64,000 bases of DNA from NCBI GenBank assembly GCA_026545225.1, contig CM048847.1, positions 5,704,001-5,768,000 of the forward strand, written 5' to 3'. Every line of letters begins with the position of its first letter. Positions within the stretch are counted from its first letter, which is position 1. The stretch comes from Cornus controversa. Taxonomy: Eukaryota > Streptophyta > Magnoliopsida > Cornales > Cornaceae. The notes under the pieces were generated by a model that worked only from the letters and a program-made list of their open reading frames with translations, made no database searches and had not been told where the DNA came from. Shown one piece after another: positions 24,701 through 36,700 of the stretch. The position numbers and the translations under genes are program-made.

Positions 24701-27700
24701 TTAGCCAATTCATTTATTTTTGGCGTTCGGCTGGTCATGCCTTAGCTAATTTCATTTATTTTTTGGCGTTCGACTGGTTATACCTTAGCCAATTCCATTC
24801 ATCTTTGGCGTTCGGCTGGTCATGCCTTAGCTAATTTTATTCAATTTTTAAAAAGGGGCAAGACCTGGGATTGTGCAACGAGTTTTCCTTTGTTGCGCAA
24901 CCCTACTACCTTTGCGTATTTTGGGTGGGGTTTGCTATATTAACCCTGAGCTTGTGTGTCCACTAATTCGATGTGGGACTTAATTCATATAGGGCAGTTC
25001 TAATCAACCTGTTTCTTTTATTAAATCAAAAGAAATCATTCTCAAGAGTTTACACGTAATACCTTTTCAAATGTATTACATTCCATTGTTTTTTGATTAG
25101 TGCCCTATCCTCGCGCACTTTGCGTAAGCTGTAAGCCCCTTTTCCAATTACTTCGATAATTTCATATGGTCCTTCCTAGTTTGCTGCAAACTTGCTTGTG
25201 TTTAATTCTTTGGTGTTTCTGGTCACTTTCCGCACGACCCAGTCTCCTTGTTCAAAAGTCCTGGGTCTGACCTTCTTGTTATAGCTATTGCGAAGGGTTT
25301 GCTGGTATGCCGCTAGTCTGGTCTGTGCGGCTTCCCTTCGCTCTTCTAGCAAGTCTAGATTATGCTCAATTTGTTGATTATTCTTTGGTGTTATAGCTGT
25401 TGTGAAGGGTTTGCTGGTATGCCGCCAGTCTAATCTATGCGGCTTCCCTTCGCTCTTCTAGTAAGTCTAGATTATACTCGATTTGTTGATTATTCTTTGG
25501 TGTTATAGCTATTGTGAAGGGTTTGCTGGTATGCCGCCAGTTTAATCTATGTGGCTTCCCTTCGCTCTTCTAGCAAGTCTAGATTATGCTCGATTTGTTG
25601 ATTATTCTCTTCCTCCTCGAACCTCTCCGTCCTGAGGGTTGGGATACCGAGCTCGGGTGGAATCATTGCTTCTGTTCCGTAAGCAAGATTGAATGGACTG
25701 TTCCTAGTCGAACATCGAGGGGTCATTCGGTTGGCCTACAATACGTTCGGTAATTCTTCTAGCCATCAGCATTTTCTGTCCTCTAGTTTTTTCTTGATAT
25801 TGGCAAAGATGGTCTTATTTGTAATCTCGGCCTGACTGTTTCCTTGGGGATATAACCTCGAAGAAAGCTTCTTATTTATCTCATATTTCTTAAAGAACTT
25901 CTGAACAGAATGGATATCCAAGTTCTTTCTGTTGTCTATGATTATCGACATTGGGAGGCCAAAGCGGCAGATAATGTTGCTCCAAATGAACTTTTTTACC
26001 TATGACCTCGACCCACTTAGTGAAATAGTTTGTCGCTAGGAGCACGTATTTCTTTTTTGTGCTGCGGTCGGCAGAGGTCTTACTATGTCCATCACCCATC
26101 GGGCAAATACGATGGAATGAATTCACATGTCTTTGACATTTGTCACAGCTTATGGAATATTCTGTTGCGCCGTGGGACATGAATGGCCAAAAGTATCCCT
26201 GTGTCAGAGCCTTGTGAGCTAAGGATCTTCCTCCAGAGTGATTGCCGCATGCCGCAAACTCCTTCGTGCATTTTCTTGAGCATTTCTCTAGCTTCTGATG
26301 GCGTCAAGCATTTGAGCAATGGGCTTGAGTGTAATCGCCTGTAGAGGCGACCGTTGATGATGGAGTACTTTGCTGGTCTCATTCTAAGTTTCCTAGCTTC
26401 TTCTTTTTGCTCTGGGAGGGTTCCATTGTTCAGATATGTTCTAGTGGATCCATCCAGCTTGGCTCCTGCGGGATTGCTAGCATCTGGTGGAACTTTCCTA
26501 TGCTCGGCTCGCTCAAGATCTCTATTATGGACACTCTGGTTAGTGACTCATCTGCATAAGAAGCCGAGCAAGCTAGTTGGTCTGCATCTTCATTTTGCTT
26601 CCTCGGGATGTTGCTGAGCTTAACTCTATCGAACCCTTTTGTTTCTTCGATCACTGCCTCTCGATAAACATTCATTTTCTCTTCTTTGGTATGGTATTCC
26701 CCGTTAACCTAGTTTGCAATTAACTGAGAGTCACTGAAAATTGACAAGTTCTTTACCCGAAAAGATTTTGCTAGTCGTAAGCCTGCCAGGAGTGCCTCAT
26801 ATTCGGCCACGTTGTTTGATGCATCAAACCTGAATCTCACAGCATGGTGGAGCGTTGTTCCATTCGTGGTTTTGATTTCTATTCCAGCCCCAGACCCTGT
26901 TTTACTTGTTGACCCGCCTACGTAGACTTCTCATGTCTTGACAGTGTGGCTCTCTTCTTCGCCTTTCGATTCATATTCTAGTAGGAATTCTGCCACCACT
27001 TGGCTTTTATTTGCTGTTCTGGGTTCGAAACGAATGTCATAGGAGTTGAGATCCATTGCCCACTTCATCATTCTTCCCGACTCTCTGGGTTGTTGAGGAT
27101 TGCCCTTAAGGGCAGAGTTGTCGGCACTATTATGGTGTGGGACTCGAAGTAATGCCTCAACTTCTTCTTTGCATGTACTAGAGCTAGGATCAACTTTTCT
27201 GCTTTAAAATATTTTCGTTCGACATTGGTCATTGTCTTGCTGGTATAGAACACCGGATGTTGCTTCTGATCCTCCTCTCTGACCAATGCCACGCTTGTGG
27301 ATATCTTAGATACTGCGAGGTATAGATGCAACAGTTCTCCAGCGTCTTTGATTGGTCCTCTCCCCACAAGTCTCTTCCTTTCTTTCTGATGGCATATAAG
27401 AACGGTTTGCATCTGTCTGAGAGCTGTGAGATGAATCGACTTAGTGCCGCTATTCGTCCGGTCAAGACTTGTCTCTGTGAGTTCTTGGTTCAGAGCTCTG
27501 GACAAAGGCGGTTGCTGCATGTGCGAGACTTGCCTCAATTCTTGTGCCGTTGACCATATGTTCGAGGAATTGTCCGGAGGATACCCTGAACGAGATTTTC
27601 AGTGGGTTTAACTTCATGTTGTACTTCTTGAGGATGTCGAACACTTCTTGCAAGTGTTTCAAGTGATCTTCCTTCCTTTGACTCTTGACTACCGTGTCAT

Positions 27701-30700
27701 CGATATATGCTTCTACCGTGTTCCCGATCTGATCTTTGAAGACTTTATTGATCAGGCACACTGATAGGTTACCCCTACATTCTTCAACCTGAAGGGCATT
27801 ACTTTGTAGTAGTAGGTCCCGCCTTCTGTGATGAGCGACGTCTTCTCTTCATCCTTTGGATCCATCGGGATTTGATTATAACCTGAGTATGCGTCCAGAA
27901 AGGTTAATCGTTCATATCCAGCTTTGACGTCTACCATCTAATCGATTTTTGGGAGAGGGTAAAAAATCCTTCGGACATGCCCTGTTCAGGTTAGTGAAGT
28001 CAATACAAACTCTCCATTTTCCGTCCTCACTACTACCATGTTTGAAAGCCAATCTGGATATCTTACCTCTCTGATGAATCTTGCGTGTAGCAGTCGGTCT
28101 ACTTCTTCTGCAATTATTCTGTTCCTTTCAAGGGCGAACGTCCTTCGCTTCTGTTTAATTGGGTTAAAGCCCCTATAATAGGGGGAAACATTCTCGAGGC
28201 TGTTAAGCCTAGGTAAGTGATCCACTACAAATGAATTTGAGTACACCATTCTCACAATCTCACTCGTATCACTCACCACCCAACATTACAATCACTCACA
28301 CTCACACTTACTCCCCAGCATTTTCTTCAACACAATACTTGTACAAATACAACTCACAACACTTTACAAATGATACAAATCACTCAAGCACTTAAAATCA
28401 GAATTACAATTCAATAAGCTTGAGGGATCAGCAGCTGGACTTACTGCAGTTACTTGGTGTGCAGACTGAGGTTTCAGATGATGAGAATGAGATGCAGCCT
28501 CTAATCTTGCTTGGTTGAAGGTGGAATAGGTAATCATGCTAAATCACACTTGCTTGAACCAAAATCTGTCTCAGGATTGGAGGTAATGGACTAGTGTAAC
28601 GGGTCGGGCGCTTGCCCTCTACCCAAAAGCTCAAGCTATTAGGTAGTGTTACATACCCACCCATTTATACCCAATCACTTTCCCATCCGGATCCGATGTG
28701 GGACAAAGTTAGTCCTTCTAACATTCTTCCCCACCCAAATTCGCAACGCCCTCGTTGCGGTTGGGCCACCCTGCCTACTCGGGCTATAACACCCGAACAC
28801 TTTTGGACCGGGCGCGAGGCGTGGCACCGAATCAAGGATTGGGTCTGGCTTTGATACCAACTATAACGGGTCGGGCGCTTGCCCTCTACCCAAAAGCTCA
28901 AGCTGTTAGGTAGTGCTGCATACCCACCCATTTATACCCAATCACTTTCCCATCCGGATCCGATGTGGGACAAAGTTAGTCCTTCTAACAACTAGACAGC
29001 AGCAATCTAATCTTGACTGCAGCAGTTTGAACAGAAGCAGCTTCTGCATGTCTGAGATTCACTAAGTAAATTCTGAATGCAGCTTCAGTCTTGACATGGT
29101 TAAGCCTTGAATGATGATATTATGTAGATTGAGATTTGCTAGGACTAGAATTTGGGTAACTTAACCATTTAGGTAGCTTGACAGAAATCAAAGATGAAAA
29201 ACACTAGGAATAACAGGGCTGCAGCGACACCATTAGTGCAACAGTCTTCATTGAGCTTTAAAAGGATGAACTCCCATCAAAGATGATCAATTTGCTCACT
29301 CAAGAGTTCAAACAACCTCTCATATCTCACTCAATGACCACAGTACAAACCTTGCTCACCAAATTCAAATTCTGCTGCACACGCATTCTCCGATGCAGCC
29401 CAGTATTTATAGAGGGAAATACTGATTGGAGCCATTTGAAAAGGTGCCAGGTGTCTCTAACGTGAGAGAATAATCCTGCCGTTAGATTCAAATTTTGCAG
29501 ACCCAACACTTAGGACATCATAGACCTTTTCTCTCTTGGATTCTTCTGGAAGTTGCATGAGTTGGCAGAACCCTGTCAAACCCGCAAAATTACCAAACTG
29601 CCCTTGAAGGGCTGTTAGTGTATATCTGCTGAATTTAGCTCAAAAATAACCTGCAGGAGGCTTAAGAAGATTGTTATGAATGCTGAGACACTAAATGCAA
29701 CATAACTGCCACAATCAGGATGAATCAATAACTTCAAATCTCCTGCTGAATTTACAGAAATACCCTCGAAATAAAATGAGATCACTTCAGCTGAAGCTGT
29801 TCTAGGATAATGCTGCATAAAACTCAGTTTTTGATGCTCAACATACTGGGATAATAGTAGTGCAGTTTTAAACAGTATCTGAGATAGCTAGAAAACATAA
29901 TAGAGACACTTCTGAATTTACTGAAATACCCTTGACACATTAAGAATGTGGAGAATGCTTGATGGACGCCTCAAAGAAGTTCTGCAGTGTACATTTCGAC
30001 ATTAAACAAGGCAAACTTAACCTAGGACATAAACCAAAAATTCTTTCACCTATAAATAGAGCTGCTCATTGTAAACAAAATTAAGAGAATGTAATGAAAG
30101 AGATGTGGCCCTTTGGGTTTTGTGTGCCGTGGAGTAGGCCATAGTGGCCAAACCACATTATATTCTTGTGTTCTTCATGTTTCATTTCTCCCTTCAAATT
30201 TATTTTTCTTGACATGCTATCAGAGCATCTGATTTGCACCTAACAAACAGTACTTGCACCATTCTTCTCGATTATATGATCTAGACTCGTTCGGCTCTCC
30301 TCCTCTTGGCCGAAACGAAGGGGTTTTTCTTTTTTTTGCATCTATGAGAAATAGAAGAACCTTCGATGGGAAGGAAACTCCTATTTGGTCTCTCAAATTC
30401 ATCATATTACGTTCTTTATTTTTTTTTTTTGGGTCAATGGGCATAATTGTAAATCTTCTAGGGATATTGTGGATATTGTTGATATTGTGGATAGTTTGAG
30501 ATTCTAAACGGCATTGGAGGCTTTTTGTGAATTCTTTTGGGAGAACTCCCCTCTTAAGTGTCTTTAATGAAATTTTACTTATAAAAAAGAAACAAAAAAA
30601 AACTAATTTGACCCCACTACTTCCCAATGGTAAATTCATTGCCCTTGGTGCTCTATATAATGGCTATTTTGTTGGATATGGTCAAGAAACATAAATTTGA

Positions 30701-33700
30701 AGAGAGAAATTAAACATGAAGAACACAAAAATATAAGGTGGTTCGGCCACTACGGCCCACATCCATGATACACAAAGCCCAAAGGGCTACATCTCTTTCA
30801 TTACATTCTCTCTTAATTTTGTTTACAATGCACACCTCTATGTAGGAGGATTCCTAAAATCACTCCCACAAATCACTCGAATCAATATTTTATCAAGGGC
30901 TTAAATAGCTCTTATAATGATATTATAGGAGAAGTTGTCAAGACAAATTGTTGTTACTATTGAAGGTAATTAATTGGAACCCTTCAATTCGATACGCACG
31001 CCACAAACCCCTCCATAAACAAAGGGGCATGGCCCTCCAAGCGTCTTGGGCTCAACTTCCCACTGTATTATAACCTCTCCAAGCGTCGATCATATCCACT
31101 GTGGAGAACACCTAATGAACTCCAAAGATCACCAAAAACATAACCCATATATACCGCACCTTTGGACAATGGAGTCAAATTCTGTTTTTACGGCTTAACC
31201 CTCTCTATCCTTTTTGAGATTCACATCATTAGAAATGGTTAATGCTTTATGGGATAATTTGTAAAGGGTGAATAAAAGTTTAATTTTCATTCACATAATT
31301 AGTAAGAAACAAATGGGTTTCGCCTCCTTCTTGTGGGAGTAAAAGGGAAAGAAGAAGTGTGAGAGAATATTTTGTGGGGAAGGGAGTTTAAGACAAAGGT
31401 GTGGGGTAGAGACGTATGGAGCTTGATTTTTTCTATTTTTGGTGTTCAGCGAGTTATGCCGAAGTCCACTAAGAATGCTCTTGAAGCATGGAGGGCATTC
31501 TTAGTGGGAGTTCTTGCTCCGGAGGCTTGGAGGGTAGCTCCTCCTTGTCTTTGGTGGAGTATTTGGAGGGAGAGAAATAGGAGATGCTTTGATGGCGAGG
31601 AGTCTCCTAGTGGGCGCTGAAATTATATATTCTTAGTTCTTTATTCTTTTGGGTATACATGAATACTTGTAAATCTATGGGGTATTTAGTAGATTTTGTG
31701 GATAGCTTGAAGGTATAGCTTTTCTTTTGGCTTTTGTCCAGTTGTTCTGGGATCGCTCCCCTCTTGAGAGCTCTTTAATGAAATTTACTTATAAAAAAAA
31801 AAGACAAAGGTGTGGGGCACTTTATGATTACAAAAAGATTTTATATGTAAAATTAAAGGGGTAATTACCTAGACTTCCCCTAGTGGTTTATTTCGTCACT
31901 AACGGATGAAACTTTTGTGAAAATAACTCTCACATCCCTTGTTAAAGTTTCTCGAAAATTGGTATTATATTTCTATTTGGGCATTTTTACCCTTTAAGTT
32001 CTTTAATATTTTACAAGTGAAAATACTTTAGTTCTGATATAGGACAGTTTTAGTAGATTTCATATATATCTATATAGATATTTAATATTTTTTTAGAGAG
32101 TTTAATTTTGGGTATTAATTTTCTTTTATTTTAGTTTCCTTTTGGAAATAAATTTCCTTTTCCTGTTAGGATTAGGATTAGGATTTCTACAAGTTTCCTT
32201 TTGTTTTTAGGTTTTCTAGTGCTGTTAAGATTATGATTTCTTTATTATAAATATATGTACTGCCATAGGGCAGAAATCAATTAATCAATAATATACCAAT
32301 TGTTTTGCAGTTTTCTTTAATTTTGTGGATTCAAAGTTGTTTATCTTGTTCGTGCGCGAATGTTCATAACTTCCGCTCCATCAGTTGGTATTATAGTCTT
32401 AATTTACCCTCGTCTGATGGCAATTGGTTGTTTTGGTAGCACCCACTTTGTTGACGATAATCACAGAGTGAAGGCCCCTTGGGCAGTCATGCAAGCTTAG
32501 GAACAGCAATTTGGATGGATGGAACGCATGTTGCAGGATCTCCAACAAGCTGTCGTTGGACTTGGGATTGGTGGCAAGCAGGCTCGTGAACTAGTTCGGG
32601 TTCGAGCCGATGATGTTCCTCGCGGCCAACCAAACATGGGTTATGTTCCTATATATTCGCATAGGCCTCCAGCCTATGAGGATTATTTCAATGATGAGGA
32701 GTTTGGATTCAGAGGGGTTGCGATGAATCGATGGGATCGAGGTAGACGTGACAGAGTCTGTAGATATCTAGACAATCGTGAGTTTCAAAGAAAACTTAAT
32801 CTACTCACTTTTCGTGGAAGTTTTATTATTGATGAAGTCTTGGATTGGCTTGAAGAAGTTGAAGAATTTTTTGATTATTTTGATGTACCCGAAAACAAGC
32901 AAGTTCTGCTTGTAGCCTTCAAATTTAAAGGATATGCTTTAGCTTGGTGGGATCAGTTACAAGCTAATCGGATGTGGCAAGAAAAACGTGTGCGATCGAT
33001 CGTGGTACAAGATGAAAGGTTGATAAAAGCTAAATTCCTACCCCCAGATTATGAGCAGATAATGTACAACAAATATCAGAATTGCAAGAAAGAAAGTTGG
33101 TCTATCAACGAGTGTACGAATGAGTTTGAAGGTAATTCTGTTGAAGTCGCTAGTTATTTTAATGAGATTGATTGTGAGAAAAATTCTATTGTTTCACCTC
33201 TTTAAGTGGAAGATTACAAAGAAAATGATTTCGACACCAAATTAGGTGATGATCAAATCTATGAAAATCTCAAATTGCATGTCGAAAAGGAGGTGGAAGA
33301 ATATGTTGATATTAATGATATCATGGAAGAACAATTAGTCGCAAAAGTTACCTGTGATTCCTTGTTGTTCAACGAAGTCCAAGAGGTTGATGGCATAGAG
33401 CATGGGGACACTTACGACATGGATCCATATTCAAGGAGTCAAGGTAATGACGAGACACAAGAGTTTGAGCACACGATCAAATATGCTAAGGATGCTTCCA
33501 TGGTTTGCACCAAGAATGAGGATAATGATGTTATCCATGAGACCCTAGTTGATGGTTATTCCAACATGGATGTTCACTGTGAAATTATTCCAGTATGTTC
33601 CTTATTCACCAAAAGGCTTGACTAGCCACTTAAAGGTGGAGAAAAGGTAAACTTTATAGTTACTAGAATGATACAATCAAGCATTAAAATTTGGGATCTT

Positions 33701-36700
33701 GGCATTAAAAGTGAAGTTCAGCCATATAGAGTATCAAGTGGTGTCGTTGAGAAGTTGGAAAAAAGGAAAGAAAAATGGCAGAAAATATTGAGGCAAGTTT
33801 ATGAAGCTTTGAGATCAAGTCTTGGGTGGTATAAAATTCAGTTTATACTCATATATGATGAGTCACTTTATTTGCAGCAAAACTCAAGGGCGAGTTCTTT
33901 TGAAGTGGGGGAGACTGATGTAGGACAGTTTTATTAGGTTTCATATTTTATGTATCTATATATATATTTAATATTTTTTTAGAGAGAGTTTAATTTTGGG
34001 TATTAATTTTCTTTTATTTTAGTTTTCTTTTGGAAATAAATTTCCTTTTCCTGTTAGGATTAGGATTAGGATTTTTACAAGTTTCCTTTTGTTTTTAGGT
34101 TTCCTAGTGCTGTTAGGATTATGATTTCTCTATTATAAATATATGTACTGCCTAGGAAGCACGGACACACCTAAAAGGTCGAAGAATCCGTGTCGGACAC
34201 GTATCGGACACCGACACGCGTCGGACACGCCCCGACACGTGTCGGACACACCAAAATACGTGTCCTAATTTTTTTATTTTTGGACACACCACGGACACGG
34301 CATAGACACACCATGGACACGTGTCCGACACGCGTGTCATATCGTTAGAGAGTTTTTAGAAAGTTTTAAAAAGAAAGATAGTTTAAAATGTAAATATGAT
34401 GACTTCTTTGAATTTTTTTAATAAAATATAGCAGTCATACCATATAATATTTCATTTTTTTTTTTAGAAAACAACTATTATCATTATTGTGGAGTAGATT
34501 CAATTGTGTAGTTCTTTAAACGATAAACTAATTGTTTTTATAGCTCATTAATTATTATGATTTGTGAATTTTTCATTGTTAGGTTGATCTCATATATATA
34601 AAAAGATATAATTATAAGTCGCGTGTCCCCGCCGTGTCCGTATCCTAGTTTTTTAAGATTTGCCGTGTCGCTGTGTCCGTGTCGTGTCGTATCTGTGTCC
34701 CGTATCCGTATCTGTGCTTCTTAGTGTACTGCCATAAGGCAGAAATCAATCAATTAATCAATAATATACCAATTGCTTTGCAATAATCTTTAACTTTGTG
34801 GATTCAAAGTTGTTTATCTTGTTCGTGTGCAAACGTTTATAGCGTCTACTCCACCAAGTTCTCTCCCCCTTCTCCTTAAGACTGTCTTCAAACTTTGGTC
34901 AGAACTGCAACCACCACCATCTCTGAGCAATTCCTAGCTGGGTTCCCTAAATGATTGGAATGTTGAATAAATAGACCTTACTTAAGCTAGAAGACAGCAC
35001 CTTTATAGTTTCACCTACCAACACCACTCCTACATATACACTCAAAAACAATTTGATGTCAATTGTCCCTATCTTCAATTATTTTACAGGATGTAGCAGT
35101 TAATCAAATGCATAATTTGTTGTCCTCCCATGCCACCCTTTGATATGGAACACTAACCACGTGCAAATGGTAATCAAATTCTTGTTTCTTATATCTATAG
35201 AGTCGAATATGATGTCTTCCTAATGGGTTGTTTCACCCTAGTTGTCTTGATTCAGTTGCCAGCGTCGCTCTTGGCCTCTCATCACTTGTTACCAGATTTA
35301 TTGGATTAGCATGCAATGGGTGGACATTAAATGTTGGAGAGAGAGAGAGAGAGTCAAACTTTGTTTTGATTCTTAGGGTTTGTAGCTTTGGATCTCATTC
35401 TCTAGGTTTTTGTTTATGTAGTCCAAAATTGCTATGTTTGCAAAACTTTTGAATTTTCAATATTATTGTTAAAATATCAATAATCCATATTTTAATATAC
35501 TTAATATATACCAAAGGGCTTGTAGCCCAATGGTATAACCTCCTCATCCTCAAAGAGGAAGGGAGGGGTTCAAGCCCCCGGCTTGGGCAAAAAGTGTGAG
35601 CCCCCCCAACTAGGGGAAAAAAAAAACTTAATATATATTAATCATGGACATTATATATTTCAATATATTTTAATCTATCTCTTGATCTAATTGATATGTA
35701 TATTCAATGTAAAATTTGGAAACCTTGGTCTTATTCAGGTCTTTTAGGTCCTAGGATATAAGGTTAAGTTTGTCCTTTTATGTTGATAAATTAGGGTAAC
35801 TATGTCATTTCATTGCAAAGGACATTTCCGATAAAAAAAAAAAAGAGAAAAAATCATTTTAAATGATTTGATGGTCTATTAACAGAGTGGGGGAATATGT
35901 ATTTTTAACAAAACCATAAAAAAGAGGTTGACCACAATATTTTCAAAATCTTCATTCGAGGATGATAGTCTAAAACCTCCTTAGGTTCTGTTAGGGTAAT
36001 TTACCCAAAAATAGAAATATAAAAAAATTGAGTGGGGCCATCTGCCCCCACCTATGTTACATGGGTGTGTCCAACACTTTTGGCTCGACATGCACCTGAA
36101 AAACATATCCGATAATTCAATATTATTATATTATTGCTTCAAAATGAGTGAAATACTTGTATTGATTTCTATGTTACATAATATTTTTTTTAGCAAATAA
36201 ATTTAAAATGTTAAATAATATGAATATTTTCAGTGTATCTATGTCCTGTTTAGCCATTTGTGCATCTGATGCTTGTGTACATACCTGCACCTGACACATG
36301 CCTGAGTCCATGTAATATACGCCCCCCCACCAATCTCTATTTAAACATGTCACTGCCTCTCAATTTGGTAATTGGGCAATCATATGCCAAAGAAATTTGG
36401 GACAGAACAATTTAATCTGGGATACTATATGCATATTGGGTGAAAATTGTGTTAGTCATCACCTTCGATGATTTTACATTGTAAGTCATGCTTAGATAGA
36501 GACGTGAAGAATTTTAAATAATCAGTAGAAATGATTCATTGATGACTCGTATTAATTTCATTTAATTGAATTATGAAATGATTTTTTCTTTCTTTCTTTT
36601 TGAGAACTTATTGATAGAGATCAAATATTGCATGGAAATTGAATTAGTCTATTATGTTCTCATGGCATATAACAACTGCTTATTGTATTGACGAATTTAA

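Larger units (their letters stand above)
32035..34856 (+). mobile_element. Non-autonomous Ty3/gypsy element with gag only (TR-GAG type)
   Basis: LTR 1 (32035-32383) starts TGATATAGGACAG and ends CTCCATCA; LTR 2 starts at 33916 and ends CTCCACCA at 34856, with an hAT MITE inside it. AGTTC flanks the whole element (32030-32034 and 34857-34861). TTGGTATTATAGTC after LTR 1 is a degenerate primer-binding site, and GAAGTGGGGGAGAC before LTR 2 is the polypurine tract. The internal part holds gag sequence but no protease, reverse transcriptase or integrase. Confidence 0.93.

Noticed and set aside
24147-24745. Frames of 128 and 189 codons with 14-residue repeats
   Set aside because: A 42-bp tandem unit keeps any stop-free frame open. 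Two overlapping frames are open together and neither has a matching start context or known domain.
24207-24843. CRISPR-like array
   Set aside because: Units are contiguous tandem repeats without unique spacers, in a plant retrotransposon.
25766-28279. A functional retrotransposon polyprotein
   Set aside because: Many stops and frameshifts, a triplicated segment in integrase, loss of the second RNase H Asp and lack of gag and protease.
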